Source of the DNA: Candidatus Delongbacteria bacterium
GTDB taxonomy: Bacteria > CAIWAD01
Direction: 5' to 3'
DNA length: 64,000 nt
Assembly: GCA_041675285.1 (NCBI GenBank)
Contig: JBAYTZ010000009.1
Coordinates: 84,766 to 148,765 of the forward strand
The notes below the pieces were generated by a model. The model saw only the letters and a program-made list of their open reading frames with translations. It searched no databases and was not told the origin of the DNA. The stretch's first letter is position 1. Each line of letters opens with the position of its first letter. The position numbers were made by a program, and so were the translations under genes. Positions 23,467 through 32,144 of this stretch are shown piece after piece.

Positions 23467-25250
23467 TGCGGCCGGGCCTGCAGCCATGGCTCCGCTGGGG
23501 CCTTTGCCTGTGGTTCGGGATCGTTCTTCCCGGGGCTGCCGGCTGGGCCCAATCCACCTCGGCGGGCGCCCCGGCGGAACCGGACAGCGTCTGGATCCGC
23601 GCCGAGCTGCCCGTGCGCGGCCAGCGCCTGCTCAGCACGCTGCGCGTGCGGCGGGCCCTGGGCACGGGCCGCGTGGACCGTCAGACGTGGAGCCAACGAC
23701 TGGACAGCCTGGCCGGCCTCTACGAGGAGTTGGGACATCCGCTGGCCGAGGCCACGGCCTGCGGCGCGCCGCAGGGTCGCAGCTGGCGGCTGGACAGCCT
23801 GCTGATCCGCGAGGGTCCGCGGCTGGTGATGGGCCGGCTGGAGCTGGAGCCGCCCCTGCCCGGCGCGCCGGACCCCGCCCAGGAGTTGCCGGCCGGCCGC
23901 ACCCTGAGCCAGGGTCGGCTGCAGGAGGGATTGCGGGCCTGGCTGGGCCGGCTGGACGCCCAGGGCCGGCCGCTGGCCACGCTGGTGCTGGACGAGTTGA
24001 CCCTGCAGCCCGTGGCCGGCCACCCGCCCAGCGAGCGGTTGGCCCTGCACTTGCGCGGCCACGTCAGCGACGCCGACACCGTGCGCCCCGGCCGGCTGGT
24101 GGTGCTGGAGCGCGGCCTGACCCGCCCCGCCACCTTCGAACGGCTGGCGCGTCTGCCCGCGGGGGCAGCCTGGGATCCCCGCCGGGTGGAGGACGCCCGG
24201 CGCCGCCTGTTGGCCACGGGCTGGTTCGCGCGACTGGAGGGCCCGGCGCTGGGCCGGACCCCGGAGGGCCTGGCCTGGTGGCTGCGGGCCGAGGAACTGC
24301 CCGCCTACCGCTTCGACGGGCTGCTGGGCTGGCTGCCCGGCCGCGACGGCGGCAGCGGGCGGTTGGCCTATCACCTGGACCTGACCCTGGCCAACCTGGC
24401 GGGCACTGGCCGCGAGCTGCACGTGCTGGCCAGCCGGCCCGAGGGCGTCTCCCAGGAGCTGCTGCTCGAGTACCGCGAGCCCTTCCTGCTGCGCTGGCCC
24501 CTGGACGCCGGCCTGCAGATCCGGCAGCGCGTGCAGGACTCCACCTGGGTGGAGCTGGAACTGGGCGTGGAGGCGGGCTGGGAACCCGTCCCCGGTTGGC
24601 GCCTGGAGGCCGGGCTGGGCCTGCAGGATCTGGCGCCGGACAGCCTCAACGGCTACTGGTTGGCGGGCGTGGACGCCAGCCAGGCGCGCCGGGCCCGCCT
24701 GGGGCTGAGCCTGGACCAGCGCGACGATCCGCGCAATCCGCGCCGCGGCTGGCGGGCCGAGCTGGAGGAGAGCTGGATTCAGCGCCGCCTCTCGACCCTG
24801 TGGGGCCTGCCCGCCCGGGGTCGCGACTCCGACCTGCGCCGGCAGCGGCTCCTAGCCTGGGTCTGGCTGCCGCTGGGCCGCAGCCAGGTGTTGGCGCTGG
24901 GAGCCGGGGCCGGCCGCTTCCAAGGCCAGGCCCCGGGCGTGGAGGACGAGTTCCGACTGGGCGGCCAGGATGGTCCGCGGGGCTGGCGCGAAGAGAGCAT
25001 CCGGGCCCGCCAGTGGGGCCTGGGGCAGCTGGAATGGCGCTACCTGCTGGGGCCCGCCGCCCGCACCGCCCTGTTCTGGGACGGGCTGCTCTGGCGGGAC
25101 GCGGCGGACCAGGCCCACACGGGCCAGGGGCGCGGCGCCGCGCTGGTGCTGCCCGTGCGCCAGGGGCAGCTGGACCTGCAATACGCCCTGCAGCCCGGCC
25201 AGCGCTGGCGGGAGGGCCTGCTGCACGTGCGCGTGGTGACCCGTTTCTGA
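23466..25250 (+). CDS. Omp85/TamA-like outer-membrane protein
   Basis: The 594-residue protein has a signal peptide (about 1-28), then a region with POTRA-like alpha/beta segments (for example WDPRRVEDARRRLLATGWFARLEG), then a C-terminal barrel. The barrel contains LGLSLDQRDDPRNPRRGW, FRLGGQDGPRGWREE (equivalent to the conserved VRGF/Y loop of BamA/TamA proteins) and YLLGPAARTALFWDG. It ends with a terminal aromatic residue (RVVTRF). Members insert or secrete outer-membrane proteins. Overlap with the preceding barrel gene suggests it assembles that protein or works with it. It is clearly distinct from the bamA at 60.3-62.6 kb. Confidence 0.75.
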   Translation: MRPGLQPWLRWGLCLWFGIVLPGAAGWAQSTSAGAPAEPDSVWIRAELPVRGQRLLSTLRVRRALGTGRVDRQTWSQRLDSLAGLYEELGHPLAEATACGAPQGRSWRLDSLLIREGPRLVMGRLELEPPLPGAPDPAQELPAGRTLSQGRLQEGLRAWLGRLDAQGRPLATLVLDELTLQPVAGHPPSERLALHLRGHVSDADTVRPGRLVVLERGLTRPATFERLARLPAGAAWDPRRVEDARRRLLATGWFARLEGPALGRTPEGLAWWLRAEELPAYRFDGLLGWLPGRDGGSGRLAYHLDLTLANLAGTGRELHVLASRPEGVSQELLLEYREPFLLRWPLDAGLQIRQRVQDSTWVELELGVEAGWEPVPGWRLEAGLGLQDLAPDSLNGYWLAGVDASQARRARLGLSLDQRDDPRNPRRGWRAELEESWIQRRLSTLWGLPARGRDSDLRRQRLLAWVWLPLGRSQVLALGAGAGRFQGQAPGVEDEFRLGGQDGPRGWREESIRARQWGLGQLEWRYLLGPAARTALFWDGLLWRDAADQAHTGQGRGAALVLPVRQGQLDLQYALQPGQRWREGLLHVRVVTRF

Positions 25251-25290
25251 CGACCTGCCGCGTCCGCGCGGCCACACCCAGGGAGAGCCC

Positions 25291-26172
25291 ATGGTCTCGT
25301 CCGCCCCTTCCACCCGTCTGGCGGCGCTGCTGGAAGCCTGCCGTCCGCTCAACGTCGTGCTGGGGGCGCTCTCCAGCGGGCTGGGCGCGCTGCTGGCCGG
25401 CGGCCCCGCCGTGCTGGTCGAGCCCTGGCTGGCCCTGGCCGGCCTGGCCACGGCCCTCAGCCTGGCGGCGGGCAATCTCTGGAACGATTTGGCCGACCAG
25501 GCCGAGGACGCGCTCAACCGCCCCGGGCGGCCGCTGGTCTCCGGTCGCCTGAGTCCGGCCCTGGCCCGCCGGGCGGCGGCCCTGCTCTCCCTCGGCGGAT
25601 TGGGCGCGGGGCTGGGCCTTGGGACGGGGCCCTTCCTGTTCGTGCTGGCCTGCCAGGCGGCGCTGCGCTGGTACGCGCTGCGCGGCAAGCAGGCCGGCTT
25701 GGCTGGCAATCTGGTGGTGGCGGGCCTGGCCGGCGCGGCCGTGGCCTTCGGCGGGCTGGCGGCGGGCGGGGCCGCGCTCCATTCCGGGCGCCTGCTGGCG
25801 CCCGCGCTGCTGGCCGGACTCCTGCACCTCTTGCGTGAACTGGTGAAGGACCTGGAGGACCGGCCCGGTGATCTGGCCGCCGGCCGCCGCACCTGGGTGC
25901 TGCGCGTGCCGGCCCCGGCCCTGCGCCGCCTGCTGGCCCAGCTCAGCGTGCTGACCCTGCTGCCGCCCCTGCTGGCGCTGCTGCTGGCTCGGGATCCGCT
26001 GGCGCTGCGCCTGGCCCACCTGGCCGCGCTGTTCGTGGCCCCGCTGCTGCTGCGCTGGATGCTGCGCGCCGGGCTGGATTCGGGCCCGGAGCTGCACCGG
26101 CTGGCGGCTCGGCTCAAGGGCGTGCTGGGGGCGGGCCTGGCCCTCTACGCGCTGGCCGGTCTCTGCCTGTAG
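25291..26172 (+). CDS. UbiA family prenyltransferase
   Basis: This 293-residue inner-membrane protein has about eight to nine hydrophobic helices. It carries the two Asp-rich motifs of UbiA enzymes: NLWNDLADQAEDALNRPGRP near residue 55-75 and RELVKDLEDRPGDLAAGRRT near 185-205. These bind Mg-prenyl diphosphate. Family members prenylate quinone precursors, haem, chlorophyll or glycerol phosphate. The NRPGRPLVSG form is reminiscent of geranylgeranylglycerol-phosphate geranylgeranyltransferase-like proteins of Bacteroidetes, but the substrate cannot be decided. GGGAGAG precedes the ATG. Confidence 0.85.
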   Translation: MVSSAPSTRLAALLEACRPLNVVLGALSSGLGALLAGGPAVLVEPWLALAGLATALSLAAGNLWNDLADQAEDALNRPGRPLVSGRLSPALARRAAALLSLGGLGAGLGLGTGPFLFVLACQAALRWYALRGKQAGLAGNLVVAGLAGAAVAFGGLAAGGAALHSGRLLAPALLAGLLHLLRELVKDLEDRPGDLAAGRRTWVLRVPAPALRRLLAQLSVLTLLPPLLALLLARDPLALRLAHLAALFVAPLLLRWMLRAGLDSGPELHRLAARLKGVLGAGLALYALAGLCL

Positions 26173-26218
26173 GCCCGGGCGGGACGGGCCGCGGAAGCGA
26201 ATCAACCAAGGAGTGCGG

Positions 26219-26857
26219 ATGTTCTGGCTGCAGGCTGTGGAAACCCTGCCGCCGCTGGTGTTGGCCTCGGCCTCGCCGCGCCGGCGCGAATTGTTGACCC
26301 GGGTGGGCTTGAGTTTTCAGGTGGCCCACGCGGAGCTGGACGAGGAGCCCCGGCCGGGGGAGGGCCCGGCGGAACTGGTGGAGCGCCTGGCGCTGGAGAA
26401 GGGCGCGGCCGTGGCCGCCCGGGGCGCCCGGGGCGTGGTGCTCAGCGCCGACACGGTGGTGGCGCTGGAGGACGACGTGCTGGGCAAGCCCCGGGACCCG
26501 GCCGAGGCGCGGGAGATGCTGCGCCGGCTGGCCGGGCGCTGGCACCGCGTCTACACGGGCTGGGCCCTGCAGGGCGCCGGGCCCTGGAGTGGCTGGCCCA
26601 CGCGGGTCGGGCACGAGACCACGCGCGTGCTCTTCCACGAGCTCAGCCCGGCCCAGATCGCGGCCTACGTGGCCACGGGCGAGCCGCTGGACAAGGCCGG
26701 CGCCTATGGCATCCAGGACGGCGGGGCCCTGCTGGTGGCGGCGCTGGACGGCGACTACTTCAACGTGATGGGCCTGCCCGTGGCCCGGGTCTGCCGGGAG
26801 CTGGTGGCGCTGGCACAGGGCGCGAATCCGCCCGCTCCAGGCCCGGCGCGCGCCTGA
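26219..26857 (+). CDS. maf: Maf-like nucleoside triphosphate pyrophosphatase
   Basis: Maf proteins hydrolyse non-canonical or modified nucleoside triphosphates such as dTTP, UTP or m5-UTP. The 212-residue protein begins its fold with LASASPRRRELL and shows LSADTVVALED, LGKPRDPAEA, GEPLDKAGAYGIQ and DYFNVMGLPV, all diagnostic. I chose the ATG at 26219 because AAGGAG (26208-26213) is well spaced; a GTG two codons earlier would sit inside that site. It follows the prenyltransferase by 46 bases. Confidence 0.92.
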   Translation: MFWLQAVETLPPLVLASASPRRRELLTRVGLSFQVAHAELDEEPRPGEGPAELVERLALEKGAAVAARGARGVVLSADTVVALEDDVLGKPRDPAEAREMLRRLAGRWHRVYTGWALQGAGPWSGWPTRVGHETTRVLFHELSPAQIAAYVATGEPLDKAGAYGIQDGGALLVAALDGDYFNVMGLPVARVCRELVALAQGANPPAPGPARA

Positions 26858-26876
26858 TTTTCGCTGGCGGAATCGG

Positions 26877-26882
26877 TACTTT
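26877..26882 (+). promoter_or_regulatory. Candidate -10 box of a leaderless promoter
   Basis: TACTTT lies exactly six bases (GGGCCC) before the ATG of the RodZ-like gene at 26889. No ribosome-binding sequence is present, as at the genes starting at 19205 and 45206. Confidence 0.4.
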
Positions 26883-26888
26883 GGGCCC

Positions 26889-27728
26889 ATGGAAGACGGC
26901 AAACCGGCACAGCAGTCCTTCGTCCGCGACCTGCAGGCGGCGCGTGAGTACCAGCACGTGAGCCTGGATCACGTCGCCCAGGAGACCCACATCTCGCCCG
27001 AGTTCCTGCGGGCCCTGGAGGACGGCGCCTGGGAGCGGATTCCCGCCCCCTTCCTGCGCGGCTATCTCACCGCCTATGCCGAGTGCGTGGGCATGGTCCG
27101 CGAGAAAGTCCTCAAGCGCTTCGACGAGCTGAACTGGCAGGCGCCGCCGCTGGCCCAGCCGGAGGAGGCGCCGGCCCCGCGCCCCGTCCTGCCGCGCATT
27201 CCCTTTCCCGCCAGGCGACCGGAGCCCGAACCCGCCCCCGCGCCGCTGCACGCGCCCCGCGGTCGCGAGACCCTGGTGCCGTCCATCTGGAGCGTGGTGC
27301 CCTCCTCGATCAAGGGCCTGGCCGGGGGCGTGCTGCTCACGCTGCTGGGCCTGCTGGTTTGGGGCCTGATCTGGCTGGGCAGCGGTCCGGACGCGGACGA
27401 GCGCGGGGAGGGTGCCCCGCTGGAGAGCGTGCTGGACGCGGACGCCCCCGCCCTGCAGGGCTTCGCCCCCTTCCAGCTCCAGCTGCGTCTCAAACGCCCG
27501 GCCCGGCTCACCGTCCGCAGCCAGGAGGGCGAGCTCTTCGCCGGGCCGCTGCCGGCGGATTCCACCCTGCGGCTGAGCAGCTCGCTGGAACTGGAAGTGC
27601 AGGCCGAGCGGCTGGAGGACCTGCTGGTCTGGCGCGACGGCCGCGCCCTGGATCTCCCCACGGAGACGGGTCGCGCCGAACTGCGCGTGGCCCGCGAATC
27701 GGTCCGGGTCATTCGGAGGAGCCCATGA
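26889..27728 (+). CDS. RodZ-like helix-turn-helix membrane protein
   Basis: The 279-residue protein has an N-terminal Xre-type helix-turn-helix (residues 10-75, LDHVAQETHISPEFLRALEDG then IPAPFLRGYLTAYAE) matching the cytoplasmic part of RodZ. RodZ binds MreB and helps set cell shape. A Pro-rich linker (85-130), one transmembrane helix (about 143-163) and a periplasmic C-terminal domain of the RodZ type (AFQLQLRLKRPARLTV-like strands) follow. The order is typical of RodZ/YfgA. The start appears leaderless. It overlaps the response regulator gene by ATGA. Confidence 0.78.
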   Translation: MEDGKPAQQSFVRDLQAAREYQHVSLDHVAQETHISPEFLRALEDGAWERIPAPFLRGYLTAYAECVGMVREKVLKRFDELNWQAPPLAQPEEAPAPRPVLPRIPFPARRPEPEPAPAPLHAPRGRETLVPSIWSVVPSSIKGLAGGVLLTLLGLLVWGLIWLGSGPDADERGEGAPLESVLDADAPALQGFAPFQLQLRLKRPARLTVRSQEGELFAGPLPADSTLRLSSSLELEVQAERLEDLLVWRDGRALDLPTETGRAELRVARESVRVIRRSP

Positions 27729-29104
27729 GCGAGGCCATGCCGCGGTTGGGGGAGATCGCCCAGGAGCAGGAGAGCCGCGAGCGGGCCTCCTGGCGCGTCC
27801 TGGTGGTGGACGACGAGCCTTTCAACGTGGATCTGCTGCGCTTCGAGCTGGAAGACCGCGGGCTGCAGGTAATCACCGCCGGCGACGGGCGCGAGGCCCT
27901 GCGTCTGCTGCAGGCGGGCGAGCGGCCCGACCTGGCCCTGCTGGACGTGATGATGCCCTACCTGGACGGCATCGGACTCACCCGGGCCATCCGCGAACTG
28001 CCCGGCCTGGAAAACCTGCCGATCATCCTGCTCACCGCCAAGGGCGAGCTGGAGGACAAGGTGGAGGGCTTTCAGGCCCGGGCCGACGACTACGTGGTCA
28101 AGCCCTTCGACATCGAGGATGTCTTCGCCCGGGTGGAGGTCCAGCTGCGCATCGGCTTCTACCTGAAGCGCCGGCGCGCCCACACCGAGGCCCATTCCCG
28201 CGTGGCCATGGTGGGGGCGGCGGCCCACGAGCTGGCCCAGCCCCTGGCCGGCGCCAGCGGATATCTGCAGCTGCTCCAGGCCACGGTGGAGCGGGCTGCG
28301 CTCGAGGCTGCGGGCTTCGACTCGCGCATCGAGCGCATCCGCCACTGCCTGCTCAAGACCCGGGACGTGGCCCGGCGCCTGGAGCAATTGGAGCGCGTGG
28401 CCCTGGAGGACTATCCCTGCGGGTCCCAGATCATCAACCTCCAGGAATCCATCCAGCCCGTGGTCAGCCGGGATCCGGACGATCCCCGTCTGCTGGTGTT
28501 GCCCGCGGAGGCCGGCACGGCGCGGGATTCCGGCGCCGAACGCGAGTTGGCGCGCCAGGGCGTGATCCTGCTGGAGGAAGAGGCCCTGGCGGGCCGCGAG
28601 GCCGAGGTGGACCTGGTGCTGCTCAGCGCGGCGGACCGCCCCGAGCTGGTCCTGCCCGTGTTGGAACGCCTGCGCAAGCATTGGGAAGCCCCCCAGCTGC
28701 TGATGCCCCCCGTGCTGGCCCTCCTTCCCGGGCGCGGCCTGGAGTCGGGCACGCCGGGCGTGGGTCTGATCCGGCTGGGCGTGCAGGACGTGTTGGCTCG
28801 CCCCTACCGGCTAGAGGAGTTGCTGCTGCGCCTGCGCAGCCGGGTGCGCCTGCAGCGCCTGCGCATGAGCGACCTGCTCACCCAGAGCCTAGACGCCGCC
28901 CGCCAGGTGCGCGAAGCCGCGCTGAGCGGGTTCATCCCCCACGTGGACAATTGCCTGGTCGGGCTGGAGGAGTTGCGCATGGACGACGGGGCGCTGGGGG
29001 AGCGGCTGGCGGACTTCTCGCGCCAGCTGGACGGCCTGACCGGCGCGGTGCGGCGTCTGCAGGCCCGCAACGTGCCGGGCCTGGGCGGCGCCCCGCGGGA
29101 ATGA
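27725..29104 (+). CDS. Response regulator with H-box domain and degenerate second receiver
   Basis: The 459-residue cytosolic protein has three parts. Residues 24-140 are a complete receiver: D29/D30, phosphoacceptor D74 in LALLDVMMPYLDG, T104 and K126. Residues 160-225 resemble a kinase dimerisation domain with an H-box (AAAHELAQPLAGASGYL, H168), but no ATP-binding domain follows. Residues 275-380 look like a second receiver lacking the Asp (DLVLLSAADRP) and the Lys (LARPYRLEEL). A helical tail ends it. It is probably a phosphorelay or scaffold partner of the histidine kinase encoded 7 bases downstream. Confidence 0.75.
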   Translation: MSEAMPRLGEIAQEQESRERASWRVLVVDDEPFNVDLLRFELEDRGLQVITAGDGREALRLLQAGERPDLALLDVMMPYLDGIGLTRAIRELPGLENLPIILLTAKGELEDKVEGFQARADDYVVKPFDIEDVFARVEVQLRIGFYLKRRRAHTEAHSRVAMVGAAAHELAQPLAGASGYLQLLQATVERAALEAAGFDSRIERIRHCLLKTRDVARRLEQLERVALEDYPCGSQIINLQESIQPVVSRDPDDPRLLVLPAEAGTARDSGAERELARQGVILLEEEALAGREAEVDLVLLSAADRPELVLPVLERLRKHWEAPQLLMPPVLALLPGRGLESGTPGVGLIRLGVQDVLARPYRLEELLLRLRSRVRLQRLRMSDLLTQSLDAARQVREAALSGFIPHVDNCLVGLEELRMDDGALGERLADFSRQLDGLTGAVRRLQARNVPGLGGAPRE

Positions 29105-29111
29105 GTCGCCG

Positions 29112-30560
29112 ATGAACCTGTCCCGCCTGCTGCGGCCCCGCCCGACCCCTGCACCCACGGCGGCCCCCGCCGCCGCGTCGGCCCCGTCGGAGGGCCGGAT
29201 GCCGCCCCTGCCCGGTGCCGGGGACGCGGGAAACGCGCCCCGCCTGGATTGCCTGGACCACCTCTATCCCCGTGAGGACCTGGACGACACGCGGGCGATC
29301 CGCGCCCTGCTGGAGCACGCCCACAGCCTGCCCGGCTGCGTGACGGCCTGGTATCTGTGCGGGGCCGGGCCCACCTGGCCGAACCGCGACCGCTTCCTGG
29401 ACGGGCATCCCCTGCCCGAAGCCCTGGAGAGCGGGCTGATTCGCATGGCCGAACGGGTGGGCACCGCGGGCGGATTGCACCTGGCCCCCGAGGATCTGGG
29501 TCCGGCCCACCCCGAGTTGCCCGCCCGCCTGCGCATGCGCGGGGCCACCCACGTGGTCCTGCACGCACTGCCGGCCTGGGCGCCGCGCCCGGCCTGGCTG
29601 CTGCTGGGGCTGGATGGAGCGCGCGAGCTCCGCGACCTGCCCGGACTGGGCACGGCCCTGGCCGCCTTGCTCTGGGCGGCGGAAGCGCGCCAGGTGCTGC
29701 GCGAGGAGCGGCGCCACCACCTGGAAAAGGACGACCGCTTGATCGTCCAGGGCTTCGAGATGGCGCGGATCCGCGAGCAGGCCGAGCGCGAGGAGGAGAC
29801 GGCCCGCCGCCGCGTGGAGGAGGCGGAGCGCGCCAAGAACGAGTTCCTCAGTTCGGTCAGCCACGAGCTGCGCACCCCGCTCAACGCCATCCAGGGCTAC
29901 ACGCGCATGGTGCTGCGCGAGTCCAACCTGACGGACCGCCAGCGCCTGAGCCTGGAGCGCGTGATGAGCAGCTCCCAGAACCAGCTGCGCTTGATCAACA
30001 ACATCCTGGACTATTCGCGCCTGGAGGCCGGGCGCATGCGCGTGGAGCTGGAGGAGCTGGACGTCGTGCAGGTGCTGCGCGACGTGCTGGTCCAGGTGGA
30101 GCCGCTGGTGAGCGAGCAGGGCCTGGAGCTGCACTTCCAGCCGGAGCCGGACCTGCTTGGCCTGCGCACGGTGAGCGACCGCGCCAAGCTCGAGCAGGTG
30201 CTGATCAACCTGCTGGGCAACGCCATCAAATTCACGGCCAAGGGGAGCATCACCCTGGGCGTGCGCCAGCAGTCGGGCACTCTGCTGCTCTCGGTGACGG
30301 ACACGGGCATCGGCGTGGCCCAGGCGGAACAGGAGCAGATCTTCGAGCGCTTCCGGCGCAGCAGCCAGACCGAGGGCGCGCGCAGCGCCTCGGGCACCGG
30401 GCTGGGGCTGGCCATCAGCCGCCGGCTGGGCGAGCTGCTGGGGGGCCGCCTGACCCTGGAGAGCGAACCCGGGTACGGTTCCACCTTCACGCTGACCCTG
30501 CCGCATTTCGTCGACCAGGAGACCGCCCGGCTGGCGCTGGGCCAACCCGGGGAGACATGA
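29112..30560 (+). CDS. Soluble sensor histidine kinase
   Basis: The 482-residue protein has no membrane segment. After a Pro/Ala-rich N-terminus, residues about 45-195 form an unassigned sensor region of GAF-like length. A charged coiled coil (about 196-245) leads to the HisKA domain with SSVSHELRTPLNAIQGY (phosphoacceptor H251). The ATPase domain follows, with NLLGNAIKF (N box), VTDTGIGV (G1), FERFRR (F box) and GTGLGLAISR (G2). It is a complete kinase. It lies directly after an unusual two-receiver protein and overlaps the CoA-binding protein gene (ATGA), so the pair is probably co-expressed. The signal is unknown. Confidence 0.9.
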   Translation: MNLSRLLRPRPTPAPTAAPAAASAPSEGRMPPLPGAGDAGNAPRLDCLDHLYPREDLDDTRAIRALLEHAHSLPGCVTAWYLCGAGPTWPNRDRFLDGHPLPEALESGLIRMAERVGTAGGLHLAPEDLGPAHPELPARLRMRGATHVVLHALPAWAPRPAWLLLGLDGARELRDLPGLGTALAALLWAAEARQVLREERRHHLEKDDRLIVQGFEMARIREQAEREEETARRRVEEAERAKNEFLSSVSHELRTPLNAIQGYTRMVLRESNLTDRQRLSLERVMSSSQNQLRLINNILDYSRLEAGRMRVELEELDVVQVLRDVLVQVEPLVSEQGLELHFQPEPDLLGLRTVSDRAKLEQVLINLLGNAIKFTAKGSITLGVRQQSGTLLLSVTDTGIGVAQAEQEQIFERFRRSSQTEGARSASGTGLGLAISRRLGELLGGRLTLESEPGYGSTFTLTLPHFVDQETARLALGQPGET

Positions 30561-30991
30561 TGGAGACCTTTCGCAATCCCGGCCGGGAGGAGATCCGCGC
30601 CCTGCTCGAGCGCACCCGCCGCATCGCCGTGGTGGGCCTGAGCGACAACCCGGCCCGCCCCAGCCACCGCGTGGCCGCCTACCTGCAGGCCGCGGGCTAC
30701 CGGATCCAGCCCGTCAACCCGCTGCTCAGCCAGGTGCTGGGCGAGTCCGCCTGGCCCGACCTGGACTCCGTGCCCGGCGAGTTGGACATGGTCTGCCTCT
30801 TCCGGCGCAGCGAGGAGGTGCCGCCGCTGGCGGAGGCCGCCCGGCGCCGGGGTGCCCGCAGCCTCTGGTTGCAGGACCACGTCATCCACGTGGCCGCAGC
30901 GCTGGAAGCCCGGGCGGCCGGCCTGACCGTGGTGATGAACGACTGCCTGCTGCGCCAGCACCAGAGCCTGTTCGGCGCCCGCGGCGCATGA
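30557..30991 (+). CDS. CoA-binding domain protein (YccU-like)
   Basis: The 144-residue protein is a single Rossmann-fold CoA-binding domain. It shows RIAVVGLSDNPARPSHRVAAYL, with the nucleotide-binding glycine and the SxxxxA pattern, GYRIQPVNP, and the C-terminal NDCLLRQH. Proteins of this family bind CoA, and their role is generally unclear. The start ATG overlaps the kinase stop, with GGGGAGA upstream; another ATG follows one codon later. The end overlaps rsmE by four bases. Confidence 0.85.
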   Translation: MMETFRNPGREEIRALLERTRRIAVVGLSDNPARPSHRVAAYLQAAGYRIQPVNPLLSQVLGESAWPDLDSVPGELDMVCLFRRSEEVPPLAEAARRRGARSLWLQDHVIHVAAALEARAAGLTVVMNDCLLRQHQSLFGARGA

Positions 30992-31755
30992 ACCTGCTGC
31001 TCTACCGCGGCGCCGAACGGTCGGCGGACGGCCGGCTGGAGCTGCCGGCGGGGGATCGGCGCCTGCGCCACATCCTGGAGATCCTCAAGGCCCGGGCCGG
31101 CGACCGGCTGCGGGTGGGCCGCCTGAACGGCCCGCGCGGCTGGGCCGTGCTGGAGGAGGAGCCGGAGCTGGAGCAGCCCTGCCACCTGCGGCTGACGGAG
31201 GAGGAGCCGGATCCGCCGTCCCGCGCGCCGGGTCGCGTGCTGCTGCTGGCCCTGCCCCGGCCGCCGGCCCTGCGTCGCATCCTGCAGCTGGCGCCCCAGC
31301 TCGGGCTGGAGCGCGTGATCCTGACGGGCAGCGCGCGGGTGGAGAAATCCTATTTTCACAGCCCGCTGCTCAGCGCCGGGGAGTGGCGCGAGCAGCTGAT
31401 CCTCGGGCTGGAGCAGGCCCAGGTCACGCGCCTGCCGGACGTGCGGGTCGCCCCGCGCCTGCACGAATTGCTGCAGGGGGAGCTGGAGTCGCTGCTGCCC
31501 GTCGGGGGCCGGCGCCTGCTGCCCCATCCTGGACCCTGGCCCGGTGTGGCGGGGCTGTCCCCGACGCCCGCCGACTGGTGTCTGGCCGTCGGCCCCGAGG
31601 GCGGCTGGGTGGAAGCCGAAGTGGCAGCCCTGGTGCGGCACGGCTTCGAGCCGCTCAGCCTGGGGCCGCGCATCCTGAAAGTCGAAACCGCCCTGCAGCG
31701 GCTGGTGGCCCAATTGGACCTGCTGCAGGACCTGCAACCGGGAGACCGCGCATGA
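30988..31755 (+). CDS. rsmE: 16S rRNA m3U1498 methyltransferase, RsmE family
   Basis: RsmE methylates N3 of U1498 in 16S rRNA using S-adenosylmethionine. The 255-residue protein has an N-terminal PUA-like domain (RHILEILKARAGDRLRVG) and a SPOUT methyltransferase domain. Its C-terminal knot carries AVGPEGGW and LSLGPRILKVETA, the family signature. The segment VEKSYFHSP also fits RsmE. It is translationally coupled to the CoA-binding gene and to queF by ATGA overlaps. Confidence 0.9.
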   Translation: MNLLLYRGAERSADGRLELPAGDRRLRHILEILKARAGDRLRVGRLNGPRGWAVLEEEPELEQPCHLRLTEEEPDPPSRAPGRVLLLALPRPPALRRILQLAPQLGLERVILTGSARVEKSYFHSPLLSAGEWREQLILGLEQAQVTRLPDVRVAPRLHELLQGELESLLPVGGRRLLPHPGPWPGVAGLSPTPADWCLAVGPEGGWVEAEVAALVRHGFEPLSLGPRILKVETALQRLVAQLDLLQDLQPGDRA

Positions 31756-32144
31756 CCTCGTCCAGCGGCTACACGGATCAGCACGCCCGCTCCGGGCGGG
31801 ACAATCTCGCCCTGCCCGCCCTCGCCGCCTGGCCCAACCAGTACGCGGACCGCGACTACTGGATCGAGATCGAGTCGCCGGAATTCACCTGCCGCTGCCC
31901 CAAGACCGGCCAGCCGGACTTCGCCCACGTGCGCGTGCGCTACGTGCCGGGCGCGCTCTGCGTCGAGCTGAAGAGCTTGAAGGAGTATTTGCAGGCCTTC
32001 CGCGAGGCCGGGATCTTCCACGAAAACGTGGCCAACCGCCTGCACGACGATCTGAAAGCCCTGCTGGATCCGCGTCGGCTGGAGGTCCAGGTGGTCTTCC
32101 TGCCGCGGGGCGGAATCACTACCACCGTCCGCGTAGAGAGCTAG
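31752..32144 (+). CDS. queF: NADPH-dependent 7-cyano-7-deazaguanine reductase
   Basis: QueF reduces preQ0 to preQ1 in the synthesis of the tRNA nucleoside queuosine. The 130-residue length marks the unimodular type I enzyme. The active-site motif EFTCRCPKTGQPDFA supplies the thioimide-forming Cys49 and catalytic Asp56. VELKSLKEYL and FHENVANR are the NADPH and substrate segments. It ends a run of overlapping genes. No other queuosine gene is in the window. Confidence 0.95.
   Translation: MTSSSGYTDQHARSGRDNLALPALAAWPNQYADRDYWIEIESPEFTCRCPKTGQPDFAHVRVRYVPGALCVELKSLKEYLQAFREAGIFHENVANRLHDDLKALLDPRRLEVQVVFLPRGGITTTVRVES

Noticed and set aside
20917..23487. An 856-codon open frame antisense to the large barrel gene
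   Set aside because: GC-rich coding DNA leaves long open antisense frames. The sense product has a signal peptide and barrel pattern, while this one is low-complexity Ala/Gly/Gln/Pro.
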